Source of the DNA: CAZOLI01 sp964580675
Lineage (GTDB): Bacteria; Planctomycetota; MHYJ01; CAYXQY01
NCBI GenBank assembly: GCA_964580675.1
Contig: CAZOLI010000011.1
Coordinates: 1 to 64,000, forward strand
Direction of reading: 5' to 3'
Length of the DNA stretch: 64,000 nucleotides
Part shown: positions 53,428 to 63,436 of the stretch, piece by piece
How the letters are laid out: each line of letters begins with the position of its first letter
Position numbering within the stretch: position 1 is the stretch's first letter
The notes under the pieces: model-generated
The model's database searches: none
Seen by the model: only the letters and a program-made list of their open reading frames with translations
What the model was told of the DNA's origin: nothing
Program-made: the position numbers and the translations under genes

Positions 53428-54138
53428 TTATACCAGTACGTCCCACTGCTGTTGCGTATCCGGTGTGGCGTCCTCGACGAGTTCCACGGCGTCGAACGAG
53501 AACACCTCCTGCACGGCCTCCGTGAGTTTTTGCCGGGTCCGCTCCGGATCGGGTTTCCGATCGAGAAGCGATCGGACGGAGGTTACTCCCGCATCCTGGA
53601 TGCCGCAGGGAACAATGCCGTCGAAATGGTCCATGTTCGGGAAGAGGTTAAAGGCAAATCCGTGCAGGGAGACCCAGCGAGCGATGCGGACCCCGACGGC
53701 ACAGATTTTGTTTCCGTCCACCCAGACCCCGGGTCGTCCTTCCACCCGCTCCCCTTCGATGTCCCATGTTTCCAGAACTCGCAAAATAACCTCCTCCAGT
53801 GATTCCATGTACCAACGGATGCTTTTCCGGTGCTGTCGAAGGTCGAAGATGGGATAACCCACAATCTGGCCGGGCCCGTGGTAGGTCACGTCCCCGCCGC
53901 GTCCTATCCGGAATACCTCAATTCCCTCCTCCTGGAGAAACTGATCGGGTCCCACAATATGTTCTTCTTCTCCGTTCTTCCCGAGGGTGTAGACCGGGTC
54001 GTGTTCGACGAAGATCAGGGAATCCGGAACCTCCCCGCTGTGTCGTGCTGCGTGAAGTTGTTTTTGAAAAGCCCAGACCGGTTCATAGGATTGACGTCCC
54101 AGATCCAGGATTCGAAGTGTATCGGAATTTTTGGCCAT
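53428..54138 (-). CDS. lipB: Octanoyl-ACP:protein octanoyltransferase
   Basis: The 236-residue enzyme moves octanoate from ACP to lipoyl domains, the first step in making lipoyl cofactors. The catalytic pair is Lys144 (GNKICAVGVR) and Cys178 (PCGI), and RGGDVTYHGPGQ at 80-91 forms the acyl-binding site. The C-terminal 20 residues are acidic. It follows the GT2 gene by 27 bases on the same strand, so it may be read from the promoter of the giant kinase gene. A lipA gene is not in the window. Confidence 0.95.
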   Translation of the reverse strand: MAKNSDTLRILDLGRQSYEPVWAFQKQLHAARHSGEVPDSLIFVEHDPVYTLGKNGEEEHIVGPDQFLQEEGIEVFRIGRGGDVTYHGPGQIVGYPIFDLRQHRKSIRWYMESLEEVILRVLETWDIEGERVEGRPGVWVDGNKICAVGVRIARWVSLHGFAFNLFPNMDHFDGIVPCGIQDAGVTSVRSLLDRKPDPERTRQKLTEAVQEVFSFDAVELVEDATPDTQQQWDVLV

Positions 54139-54165
54139 GTATGCCTTCGCGTGTTAGGTGTGATG

Positions 54166-55152
54166 TCAGCCGCTGGACCGCCTGCCGACAATGGCTCGTT
54201 TGCACATTATTATATAACGGGGAGAAACGGGGATAAACAGGAGAAGGTAGAGAATCAGAACGTGCACCCGGAGTGGACTCTGCTGGAGGGCTTTTTTTGC
54301 GTACGACCGGGCGGATTTGCGGTCACTGTTTCGAAGAGCCAAAACAAGGGCGTTTTGATACAGATCGGCCAGAAGTATGTTCCGATACTCTGCGAGAAAC
54401 GGAAACTGTTTTACGGATCGGTTGATGAACGGCATCTGAGACGAAACCGCTCGTTCGGGATTCGACCGGTCCAGAACGTCTCCCGTTGATCCGGGACGAT
54501 CCTTTTTTTCCACGAGAACGCGGTCCATTCGATACACTTTCCCTCTCGTTGCCGATTCCATCAGGAACAGGTGATCCGCCCGACGGCGGAGGGACGCGTC
54601 GAATCCGCCGATTCGGTTAACGATTGATCGCCGGACGAGTATGGATGAGGTAACGCCGGATATCCGGCCGAGAAACAGGTGCCGGATCAGTGCTTTTTTT
54701 CGGACCGGAATCTGCGGCCGGTGGATACGGATGCTGGTGCCGTCCGGGGTGGTTTCACGGACGTTTGTGATGGTCAGTGCGACGGAGGGCCGGTCCCGGA
54801 GCAGGTGTACCTGGTGTGATAGTTTTTTTGGTTTCCAGCGATCATCCGCGTCCAGAAAGGCGATGAACCGACCGCTTGATGATCGAATGCCGGTGTTTCG
54901 AGCCGACCACGGACCGCTCTGTTCCTGGTAGATATATCGCACGTACCCGTTCCGGGTGTAAGGCTGAACCACCGACGCCGTCTCGTCCGTGGACCCGTCG
55001 TCCACGACAATGACCTCCACCGAAACGAATTGCTGGTTCAGAGCACTATCAACAGCTCCGGAGATCCAGTCGGCCTCGTTGTGAGCCGGTATAACGACGG
55101 ACACATTCGGGTCGGAATTCCCGGTACCGGAACGGGTCTGGGGTGTGGACAA
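54166..55152 (-). CDS. GT2-family glycosyltransferase
   Basis: The 328-residue inverting GT-A enzyme has VSVVIPAHNEADWI, the nucleotide-binding VDDGSTDET and the metal-binding FLDADDRW motifs. A hydrophobic stretch near the C-terminus (VHVLILYLLLFIPVSPRYI) may attach it to the membrane. It starts at TTG, which is supported by AAGAAGG six bases upstream. It begins 12 bases after the giant kinase/activator gene ends, so the two are co-transcribed. Sugar and acceptor are unknown. Confidence 0.87.
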   Translation of the reverse strand: MSTPQTRSGTGNSDPNVSVVIPAHNEADWISGAVDSALNQQFVSVEVIVVDDGSTDETASVVQPYTRNGYVRYIYQEQSGPWSARNTGIRSSSGRFIAFLDADDRWKPKKLSHQVHLLRDRPSVALTITNVRETTPDGTSIRIHRPQIPVRKKALIRHLFLGRISGVTSSILVRRSIVNRIGGFDASLRRRADHLFLMESATRGKVYRMDRVLVEKKDRPGSTGDVLDRSNPERAVSSQMPFINRSVKQFPFLAEYRNILLADLYQNALVLALRNSDRKSARSYAKKALQQSPLRVHVLILYLLLFIPVSPRYIIMCKRAIVGRRSSG

Positions 55153-55164
55153 GGGAATCCTTCT

Positions 55165-58100
55165 TCAGGAATTCATCACGTTATAAATGGTCTGTCGGGT
55201 GATGCCGAGCAACTCCGCCGCTTCGGCTTTGTTGCCGTCGGTTTTCTCAAGAGCCCTTCGAATTCGACGTTGTTTCTCCGATTGATTCAGGTTTTTCCAT
55301 TTCTTCCGGTCACCGGACCGCACGTGTTCTGTTTGTTTTGCCTTCCCGCCGGTGTCCGTTTCCCGGTTTAATTTCTGCATGTAATTGTAAACGGTCTGAC
55401 GGGTAATTCCGAGAAGCCGGGCTGCCCTGGTTTTGTTTCCCCCCGTTTTCTCAAGTGCCTGTTTAATACGTCCTTTTTTGTCTTCAGGGGAAAGTGCCCG
55501 CCATACGGAAGGGGAAACAGGTGAAATGTCGTCGGTCTCCGTTTCCTCCCGCTGAATTTCCTCCAGGGACAGATGGGTACTTGATTCCTGGAGATCGACC
55601 GGTTTTATGGTGGTTCTCGAACCGGCGAACATGGCCATCTGTCGGACTTTGCTGCGAAGTTCCCGCACATTTCCCGGCCAATCCCGTTGAAGCAATAGTT
55701 GAAGCAGTTCCTGGGATGGGTCCTTAACCTCTTCATTTCGTTCCTCCGCGATCTCCTCGAGAAAATACTGAACCAGGTCGGGGATGTCTTCCGGTCGTTC
55801 ACGGAGTGGGGGAAGTGAAATTTTCGCGTCCTTTAGGCGGTAATACAGATCCTCCCGGAACCGATCTTCCGCAATTAGCTGTTCAAGGGATTCGTTGGTG
55901 GCGGAGAGAATGCGAACGTCCACCTCCCGTTCGGTTTCGCCCCCGACCCGGCGCACGCGACCGGTTTCAAGCACCCGCAGCAGCCGCTGCTGCATGTCCG
56001 GGCTCATACCGGTGACCTCGTCGAGAAACAGCGTCCCGCCATCGGCCTGTTCAAAAAGACCGGGTCTGTCCCGGGTTGCTCCGGTAAATGCTCCTTCAAC
56101 GTGACCGAACAATTCGCTTTCCAGCATGTTTTCACTGAAGCGTGCGCAGTTGACGGCGAGGAACGACTCTTCACTCCGGGGACCATTGAAGTGAATTGCG
56201 CGTGCCACCAGTTCTTTGCCCGTTCCCGTTTCCCCCTCAATTAACACCGAAAGATCCGTAGGAATGACACGGTCCATCAGGTCGAACACCTCCTTCATGG
56301 GTTCAGAGGAGCCGATAATGTTGTCGTAATCGTATCGGGTCTCCAGGGTCGATTGAAGTTGATCAAGCTTCCGTTTGGTCCTTTTGAGTTCCTTTTTCTG
56401 GTTTTCGTGTGTCCGGACGTTCTCAAGATACGGAATCATTTCGTCGGCCAGTTCGGCCACCAGGTGGAGATCACGGTCGTCAAATGGGTGTTCTTCGGAA
56501 TCATTTTCGAGATAAATAATGCCGCGGGTTCCATCATCGATGTGTATGGGAACCGAAATAACGGACCGGGACCGTAGATCCTCGATGTTTGAAAGGGTAC
56601 GAAACGTTTCGTCCTGATCGGGATTCTGTATCAGGAGAGGGGCGTCCCGATTTAATGTGCGATCAAGGAGTTTTTTGCTGATGTGCTCCGTTGGTTTGTT
56701 TTGATCATCGTCCAGAATAATGATCGAATCCGCGTTCAAGTTTGGGTTTTCCTCCCGGACCTCGGTCCGGGCGAGGACGCGGATGCCGTCCGATGCCTCC
56801 ATAAGGACGTAACCCGATCGGGCACCCGTGATGTCGGCGGCGGATTGAATTGTCGCCTCCAGGTTTTCCTCGAAATCCAGGTCGGATTTCAGAATTCGCT
56901 TGATAGCGGATACAAGGGCGGATCCGGCCACGGAGAACCGGAGGTGCGATGACGTGACGGTGGCATTGTCCGGGACCCGCTGGAGTTCGTCCCCGTCCGA
57001 GGATTCCGGTAATTTCTCCTGTCGTTCGCTACCGGATGTGGATTCCCGGAATAGAATGGTGTGGCGGGTTTGTTCCGGCTCCTGGGTCGGTTCCCGTTCC
57101 TGTGTAATGGTTCGCTTTCCCGGGGAACGCTCTCGACTGCTCAGTTTTTCAATTCGGGCAAACTGGTCAAGGATACGATCGGCCAGAGTGATGAAATTGC
57201 TGGATTCCGCCTGTTCCAGGGCATCCTGAACTTTGAGTGCACCGGAATGGCGGTTCTCGGTGACGTATTCAAACAATCCGCTGATGTACTCCCGTTGAAT
57301 ATTTCGTTTTAACCTCTCCCCTCCTTCCGTCTGATCGAGGCCCGTTTGCAGCCATTCCCCCACCCGGTCCTCGTAATTGTTCCGGAACGATGTCTCTCTG
57401 TAAAAATCCGATGTCATTAATAGGTTCAATACGGAGTGCAAATTGTGTATGCCCTGGTCTTCCTCCGTAAATTGTTCGGATGCTGTTTCTTCAACCAGTC
57501 TTCTCTCGAGGCGCAATGCCTTCTGAAATAATCCGGCCTTTTGTTCTTTCATTGCCTTTAGTTCCAGGGTTCGTTTTTCACCTCTATGTGTTTGTCTGTG
57601 CTGTTTTAATTCGTCCAGTTCCGACAGTATTTCCTCGGCCCCGGAGATGTTTTCCCGGAGGAGGTGCAATCGAACCCGGAGGTATTTTGATCCAAATTGA
57701 AATCCGGGGTGTTCCAGTTCCTCACTGAGTCGTTCCGCCTGATGGCATAATTCAAATGCTCGTTCGATGTTTTTGTATTCGTAGTGTATATCTCCAAGAT
57801 AGCTGTAGCCAAACCACTGTCTTCGTTGATTATCCAGTGATTCACTGATTTCCAGCGCCCGTTCGGTCAATTGTTCGGCCTGTTCCAGGTTTCCAAGATG
57901 TTTCTCTATATAACCAAGATTCAATCCGGCATGTGCTGTGAGTGGTTTGTCCCCCGTGGTTCTGGCTATGTCGTAGCATTTTCTGAATTCCTTCCGCGCC
58001 TTTTTTAACTGATTCTTCCCCTGAAAAAATGTGTTTCCCATGTTGAGATGGACACTGGCTCTTCCCGTTATGTTTTTCAGGTCGCGATTTAAAGCAAGAG

Positions 58101-60960
58101 CATTTTCATAATGGTTGAGGGCCGGTTCCGGTTGATTTTTTCGATAATACAGATTGCCTGTTCGTTTTTCGACTTCCGCTTCCATCTCTTTCAAACCGTT
58201 CTCCCGGTAAAACTGTAACAACTCCTTCAGGGTGTCCAGCGACGCATCGAGTTTGTTTCGTTTGATCTGGATGCCGGTGATCTGTGTTTTGATGTCTGCT
58301 TCAAGTCGCTCTTTCCGGTCCGACGAATGGAGATAATCAAGCCGTTGCAGGGCAAGGTTAAATTTTTTGCTTGCTTCTGCAAGGCGTCCGCGAAATTTCC
58401 AGAGAAACCGGGCAAAGGAGGTTAGCAGTTTAATGCGTTCATAAATTACGTCATCCGGCATGGTTTGGGAGATTTGATGTTCCCCGGTCTCCAGATGCTT
58501 TTTGTAAAGAGATTCGGCCTGATCCGGTTCTTCCGATTGTTGAAGGGCCCTCGCCAGTTTTCGTGTGACCCGTATTCGTTGATCCGGATTTGGCGTTCCG
58601 TCGAGAATTTGACGGAAGTGAGATTTGGCCTCTTCGGGCTGGTTCTGGTCAAGGGAAAGCGTACCAAGTTTCTCATGAAGGTCATGGGATCGTTCCTCTG
58701 TTGTCTCCAGCTGGAGGATCCGTTCGTAAAACCAGATGGCCCGGTTTCGAGCATGTCGTTTTTCCGCTTTTTCGGCCGCGCGGACACCGTATTCTCGAAA
58801 CTCTTCATCCCTGTTCAGTTCCCAGGCAAATCGGGCGAGACGCTCCACATTGGTGTGGAAACGATCCGGTTCCCCCTCCGTCCACTCTTCAAGTTGGTCC
58901 ATGAGCCGGGCGAGAATATCGTGGATTCGTTCTGTATCGGTTCGTTCCCGCAGAATGGATTCGATTCGGTCCTGGGTCAGGTGATAGAAATTTTTGTCCC
59001 CCCTTGTTTCGTGTTCAATAAATTGTTTCTGTTCCAGTCTGTTCAGTTCCACCCCGGGAAGCACCACCTCCTCCGGAAACATCTGATTCATGACCGAATG
59101 TGCAATTTTTCCTCCCCACAGAACCAGGTGAAGAAGCCAGGATTCCGTTCGATCGGACAGACGATCCACGCGCTGTTCCAAAAGAACACCGGTTCGTTTG
59201 GGTGCCTCGATCAGTTTCCATTTTTCCCGGTCAAGTCGCCACTGATTCCGGTCGAACGTCAGAACGTCGGTTTCAGCACACATTCGAATCAGTTCTTCGA
59301 CAATCAGTGGATTTCCCGGACCGGCTTTCGAGGTGATTTCGTCGATCACGGCGTTCGAGTCCCCTCCTATCATATGTTTTACAAGGGCACGGGTTTCCTC
59401 GTTCGAAAGCGGGTCGAGTGTTATTCGGTCGAGGTACCCCTCCTCGGATAATTTCCGGAATGTGTCTGCCTGTGGTCCTTCCCCGGAACGCTGCCATGCC
59501 CCGACGATAAGGAGACGGTGGTCCGGGTTGTTTATGGCGCTTATCCGAATCAGGGATTTGACAAGCCGGATGCTCATGTCATCCGCCGACGCCAGATCGT
59601 CGAGGAGCAGGAGAATCGGTTCCTCTTTTGCTGCTGTTACGAAGAAGGATGCGACCTGGTTCAGAAACCGAATTTGTTCTTTTTCTGAATCAAGCTCGGG
59701 AGGTTCTTCAAAATCGTAGCGGTTGGACAGAGAAGGTATGATTTTTCCGAGGTACGGCGCAAATTCGTTTACCGTTAATTGTCCATCTTCTTTGATCCTG
59801 TCCGATTCCGTTTCCAGGTTTCGTATTAACTGGTTAATTGGTTTCTTGAACAGCTGGTAAACTGATTCTTCCGCTCCTTTTGCCTGTCCCCGAAGGGTTG
59901 TGATGCCGTTGATTTGAGCATGAATGCGAAGCTCCTTAAGAAGACGTGATTTGCCAATGCCCCGTTCCCCTTCCAGGAGCACACTCCGATTGTTCTCTTC
60001 GCCCTCACACGTTTTTGCCAGCTTTTTCCTCAAAAATGTCAGTTCTTCTTCCCGACCGACGGTTTTCAAACTTACCGTGTATCCTTTTAGTGTTTCTTCC
60101 GTTTCCTGTCGGTAGTCCGAATCCGTTAGTTCTGAAAGGGCCTGAATAATTTCTCCGCCCGATGGTCGACGTCCCGGCTGTTTGGAAAGAAGTTTGTGAA
60201 TGAGGGCTTCGAGTCTGGCGGGTACATCCTCCGCAAGGGGCTCCAGGGACGATACCGGTTTTTTCAGGTGTTTTCGCAGGACCTCCTCGGACGTCTCCCC
60301 TCGAAACGGAGGTTTTCCGGACAGCTGCTCGTAAAGGACAACCCCGAGTGCATACAGGTCCACACGACCATCGAGAGGTTCCCGACGAATAATCTCCGGG
60401 GCCATGTACGAGGGGGTTCCCTTGATTTCCATTCCACCGGAGAGCGTCTGCCGGTCGGCCAGGCCAAAGTCGATGAGTTTGATCAATTCGGTTGTTAATG
60501 ACTCCTCGTCGGTTTCATCGGACGAGGTAAGTACCATAATGTTGCCCGGTTTAACGTCATGATGAATCAGGTCCCGGGCGTGTAAAAACTGAAGCCCACG
60601 ACAGATGGAGACCACAACGTCACACAGGGATTCCCAGGAGCGGTTCTTTTCTTCTTTTCGCAGGGAATTCCCCCGAAGGTACTCCGCGGAAAGGAAGGTG
60701 CTTCCTTCCAGTTCGTCCGGGCCCTTCTCGATCCGGCCAAAACCGTAAACCTGCTCTATGTTCGGGTGATGAATGCCGGAGAGAATTTCATACTCGTTCC
60801 GGAGCGAATCCAACCGGGCCTTACTTACCCGATCGGACCGCATAATCTTTAAAACAACACTACGGTTTTCCTCCACCTCGTCCCGGACCCGGAAAATCCG
60901 TCCCATCCCTCCCTCCCCCACTTGTTCCTGGATCCGATATCGGTTGTTTATAAGTGTCAT
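55165..60960 (-). CDS. Giant Ser/Thr kinase, ATPase, TPR, GAF and sigma-54 activator fusion
   Basis: The 1931-residue protein starts with a Hanks-type kinase (1-275): glycine loop GEGGMG at 15-20, Lys38, catalytic HHD at 133-135 in place of HRD, Asn140, DFG at 164-166. A STAND/AAA-type ATPase follows with GERGIGKS near 328. About 730-1190 are TPR repeats, about 1350-1510 a GAF domain. A complete sigma-54 activator domain follows (GETGTGKE near 1575, GAFTGA near 1623), then two successive Fis-type helix-turn-helix segments (near 1840 and 1909) with nearly identical LLGITRQT cores. It could sense a signal through GAF and TPR, phosphorylate itself or others, and activate sigma-54 promoters. GT2 and lipB genes follow. 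Confidence 0.9.
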   Translation of the reverse strand: MTLINNRYRIQEQVGEGGMGRIFRVRDEVEENRSVVLKIMRSDRVSKARLDSLRNEYEILSGIHHPNIEQVYGFGRIEKGPDELEGSTFLSAEYLRGNSLRKEEKNRSWESLCDVVVSICRGLQFLHARDLIHHDVKPGNIMVLTSSDETDEESLTTELIKLIDFGLADRQTLSGGMEIKGTPSYMAPEIIRREPLDGRVDLYALGVVLYEQLSGKPPFRGETSEEVLRKHLKKPVSSLEPLAEDVPARLEALIHKLLSKQPGRRPSGGEIIQALSELTDSDYRQETEETLKGYTVSLKTVGREEELTFLRKKLAKTCEGEENNRSVLLEGERGIGKSRLLKELRIHAQINGITTLRGQAKGAEESVYQLFKKPINQLIRNLETESDRIKEDGQLTVNEFAPYLGKIIPSLSNRYDFEEPPELDSEKEQIRFLNQVASFFVTAAKEEPILLLLDDLASADDMSIRLVKSLIRISAINNPDHRLLIVGAWQRSGEGPQADTFRKLSEEGYLDRITLDPLSNEETRALVKHMIGGDSNAVIDEITSKAGPGNPLIVEELIRMCAETDVLTFDRNQWRLDREKWKLIEAPKRTGVLLEQRVDRLSDRTESWLLHLVLWGGKIAHSVMNQMFPEEVVLPGVELNRLEQKQFIEHETRGDKNFYHLTQDRIESILRERTDTERIHDILARLMDQLEEWTEGEPDRFHTNVERLARFAWELNRDEEFREYGVRAAEKAEKRHARNRAIWFYERILQLETTEERSHDLHEKLGTLSLDQNQPEEAKSHFRQILDGTPNPDQRIRVTRKLARALQQSEEPDQAESLYKKHLETGEHQISQTMPDDVIYERIKLLTSFARFLWKFRGRLAEASKKFNLALQRLDYLHSSDRKERLEADIKTQITGIQIKRNKLDASLDTLKELLQFYRENGLKEMEAEVEKRTGNLYYRKNQPEPALNHYENALALNRDLKNITGRASVHLNMGNTFFQGKNQLKKARKEFRKCYDIARTTGDKPLTAHAGLNLGYIEKHLGNLEQAEQLTERALEISESLDNQRRQWFGYSYLGDIHYEYKNIERAFELCHQAERLSEELEHPGFQFGSKYLRVRLHLLRENISGAEEILSELDELKQHRQTHRGEKRTLELKAMKEQKAGLFQKALRLERRLVEETASEQFTEEDQGIHNLHSVLNLLMTSDFYRETSFRNNYEDRVGEWLQTGLDQTEGGERLKRNIQREYISGLFEYVTENRHSGALKVQDALEQAESSNFITLADRILDQFARIEKLSSRERSPGKRTITQEREPTQEPEQTRHTILFRESTSGSERQEKLPESSDGDELQRVPDNATVTSSHLRFSVAGSALVSAIKRILKSDLDFEENLEATIQSAADITGARSGYVLMEASDGIRVLARTEVREENPNLNADSIIILDDDQNKPTEHISKKLLDRTLNRDAPLLIQNPDQDETFRTLSNIEDLRSRSVISVPIHIDDGTRGIIYLENDSEEHPFDDRDLHLVAELADEMIPYLENVRTHENQKKELKRTKRKLDQLQSTLETRYDYDNIIGSSEPMKEVFDLMDRVIPTDLSVLIEGETGTGKELVARAIHFNGPRSEESFLAVNCARFSENMLESELFGHVEGAFTGATRDRPGLFEQADGGTLFLDEVTGMSPDMQQRLLRVLETGRVRRVGGETEREVDVRILSATNESLEQLIAEDRFREDLYYRLKDAKISLPPLRERPEDIPDLVQYFLEEIAEERNEEVKDPSQELLQLLLQRDWPGNVRELRSKVRQMAMFAGSRTTIKPVDLQESSTHLSLEEIQREETETDDISPVSPSVWRALSPEDKKGRIKQALEKTGGNKTRAARLLGITRQTVYNYMQKLNRETDTGGKAKQTEHVRSGDRKKWKNLNQSEKQRRIRRALEKTDGNKAEAAELLGITRQTIYNVMNS

Positions 60961-61163
60961 CGCTCGATATGACTGCTTTCCTTATAATCATAAAGGATAT
61001 ACAAACCCGGCAAACCCGATTTCATTGGTGTTATATCTTACCGCACATATTGTAAAATGTAAAAATGGCGTAAATTTCGTTTTACTTTTTCGGTTCCCGT
61101 GGATCCTGAAGGGTTGTTGGGGTGATCATTGTACGATAGACTACACGGGATGGAAGAAGGTCA

Positions 61164-62135
61164 TTGGGGTTCATTCGAAGCGGAAATTCGTTGAGCAGCA
61201 GAGAACCTCCGGAAATTAGTGTCATTGTGCCGGTGCGGAATCGCCCGGTTGGACTGGGGGCCACGCTATCCAGCCTCGTACGGCAGACCGTTTCCCCGGA
61301 TCGATACGAGGTCGTTGTGGTGGACAACGGATCCACGGACGGAACCCGCCGGGTTCGTGACCGGTATGCCAGCCGGTATCCCGATATTGTCAAACCGGCG
61401 GAGGAACCGGACAAAATTGGTTCATACGCGGCCCGGAATCGCGGTATTGAGGTGGCCTCGGGAACTATATGTTCCTTCATCGACGCGGACATGATTGTTC
61501 GGCCCCGCTGGATCGAAAACATTTCATCGGTGTTTCGCGGCCGCTCGATCGATTACCTGGGGACTCGGGTGAAACTTATGGATTCCCATTCAACCCTTGT
61601 ATCCCGGTACGAATCGATGAACGGGTTTCAGGTTCGGGAACGACTCGAACAGAAACAGTACGTGCCCACCTGCTGTCTTTCTTTGACCCGGGACGTCGTG
61701 GAGGAGGTCGGTTTGTTTGACGGTGAACTGATCTCCGGCGGGGATCGGGAGTTCGGGACCCGAGTTCATGAAGCGGGATTCCGGATGGGCTACGAAGGAG
61801 ATATCGTGATGTATCATCCCTCGAGGCGACGGTTGATGGACCTTTACGGCAAGTATTTTCGCATCGGACGGGGCATGTATCAGCTTTCGTTCCGTCACCC
61901 GGACCGCTTCGGTCAGCTGAACGTCGATTCGACGGATCCGGAAACGTATCTGCCCACACTTCCACATGTGTTTGTCCGAGAGCAGTCGGGAAAAACGGCC
62001 TGGAAGCGGGCCGGGAACGGCGAACGGATCTGTTATTACGTCATGAACTGGCTGGAACAGCTTGTCAAACGGGTTGGGTACCTGATGGAGAAAGGCGAAC
62101 CATCGGTGGAAGGGATCGGGGACAGCGGAACATGA
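61164..62135 (+). CDS. GT2-family glycosyltransferase
   Basis: The 323-residue GT-A enzyme has ISVIVPVRNRPVGL, VVDNGSTDGT, the FIDADMIVRPRW metal motif and a GLFDGELISGGDREFGTRV acceptor-site segment. The start is a TTG at 61164 preceded closely by GGAAGAAGG; this start is tentative. Its last four bases overlap the next GT4 gene (ATGA), so the two form an operon. It probably builds part of a surface glycan. Confidence 0.85.
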   Translation: MGFIRSGNSLSSREPPEISVIVPVRNRPVGLGATLSSLVRQTVSPDRYEVVVVDNGSTDGTRRVRDRYASRYPDIVKPAEEPDKIGSYAARNRGIEVASGTICSFIDADMIVRPRWIENISSVFRGRSIDYLGTRVKLMDSHSTLVSRYESMNGFQVRERLEQKQYVPTCCLSLTRDVVEEVGLFDGELISGGDREFGTRVHEAGFRMGYEGDIVMYHPSRRRLMDLYGKYFRIGRGMYQLSFRHPDRFGQLNVDSTDPETYLPTLPHVFVREQSGKTAWKRAGNGERICYYVMNWLEQLVKRVGYLMEKGEPSVEGIGDSGT

Positions 62136-63382
62136 AAATTGCCGTTCTGGTAAACCGGTTCCCCAGCCTCTCCGAGACGTTTGTGCTGGATCAGATTCGG
62201 GAACTTCGGAAACGGGGTCATGACGTGGATGTGTTTGCCCGGCGTTCCGCTTCGGAACCCGCCCGGCATGATCACGTACCGGACGAGTTGATTGGACGGA
62301 CCGAATACATCGAACAGTTACCGGCCTCCAGGTTGGTTCGCGTCCTTTCCGGACTGTGGCTTATGCTTCGGGGGCTCTTCCAGTGGCCCGTGGTGGTGTT
62401 GCGTTCGGTGAACGTGTTTCAATACGGACTTTCCATTTTCTCGAACGGGCCCCTTTTCCAGGCGGTTCCGTTTCTTCGGCGCGGCCCGTACGACCTGGTT
62501 CACTGTCATTTTGGTCCCCAGGGATTGCTGGCGAACAAATTGAGACAACTTGGGGCGTTTTCATCCCCCATCGTTGTTTCGTTCCACGGGTACGATCTCC
62601 ACTCCTTTGTCCTCGAACACGAATCGGATGTGTACGATGACCTGTTTGAGGAAGGGGAGGCATTTACGGCCAATACAGCGTACTCGGCGAACGTACTCCG
62701 TCTTCTCGGGTGTCCCGAGGATCGTTTGCACATCGTTCCCGAGGGTCTTGACCCGGAACTCTTCGAACCACCGGAGGAGTACCACCGGAAACCGGAACAA
62801 CCGTCGAGTGGCGGACGACTCCTGTCCGTCGCCAGGTTGATCGAGAACAAAGGGATTTCATTTGCCCTCAGAGCAGTTCGTTTACTGACGGAAAAGGGAT
62901 GGGACCTACATTACCGGATTGCGGGTGACGGTCCGAAGCGTGAGGCTCTTGAAAAAGAGGTGGAAGAGTTTGGTCTCACATCGCACGTGACGTTTCTCGG
63001 CTGGCAGACACAGGAGGAGGTCCGGGCGCTGTATCATCAATCGGACGTGTTTGTGCTGCCGAGCGTGACGGCGGCGAACGGGGACCAGGAGGGTCAGGCG
63101 CTGGTGTTACAGGAAGCACAGCTGTGTGAGGTACCCGTCGTCTCCACGTTAATGAACGGCATTCCGGAAGGGGTGAAGGAGGGGGAAACAGGGTTTCTGG
63201 TGCCCGAAAAGGACGTACGGGGTCTGGCGGATCGGATCGAAACACTGCTGGCCAACCCGGAACGTCGAAAGGAAATGGGCCGGAACGGACGGGTGTTTGT
63301 CCTGGGGAAGTACCGGATTGACCGGGTGGTGGACCGCCTGGAGTCCGTCTTTGCGTCCGTTTGTCAGGTAGCCTCCTCGTAA
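62132..63382 (+). CDS. GT4-family glycosyltransferase (WcaL-like)
   Basis: The 416-residue GT-B enzyme opens with VLVNRFPSLSETFVLDQIREL, typical of colanic-acid-type transferases such as WcaL. It has the donor-site features LLSVARLIENKGISFALRA and VFVLPSVTAANGDQEGQALVLQEAQLCEVPVVST. It starts within the end of the preceding GT2 gene (ATGA). The sequence PSVTAANGDQEG with a following E-x7-E pattern supports a hexosyl- or galactosyl-transferase role. It suggests production of a colanic-acid-like exopolysaccharide. Confidence 0.88.
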   Translation: MKIAVLVNRFPSLSETFVLDQIRELRKRGHDVDVFARRSASEPARHDHVPDELIGRTEYIEQLPASRLVRVLSGLWLMLRGLFQWPVVVLRSVNVFQYGLSIFSNGPLFQAVPFLRRGPYDLVHCHFGPQGLLANKLRQLGAFSSPIVVSFHGYDLHSFVLEHESDVYDDLFEEGEAFTANTAYSANVLRLLGCPEDRLHIVPEGLDPELFEPPEEYHRKPEQPSSGGRLLSVARLIENKGISFALRAVRLLTEKGWDLHYRIAGDGPKREALEKEVEEFGLTSHVTFLGWQTQEEVRALYHQSDVFVLPSVTAANGDQEGQALVLQEAQLCEVPVVSTLMNGIPEGVKEGETGFLVPEKDVRGLADRIETLLANPERRKEMGRNGRVFVLGKYRIDRVVDRLESVFASVCQVASS

Positions 63383-63436
63383 AATGGACGGGTGGAAGTT
63401 ATCGAATAATTCTGGCATCAGTAACAGGAACTGAAA

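Noticed and set aside
58465..59451. 328-codon plus-strand open frame inside the giant kinase/activator gene
   Set aside because: It is antisense to the TPR and ATPase part of a clear gene and has no recognizable domain.
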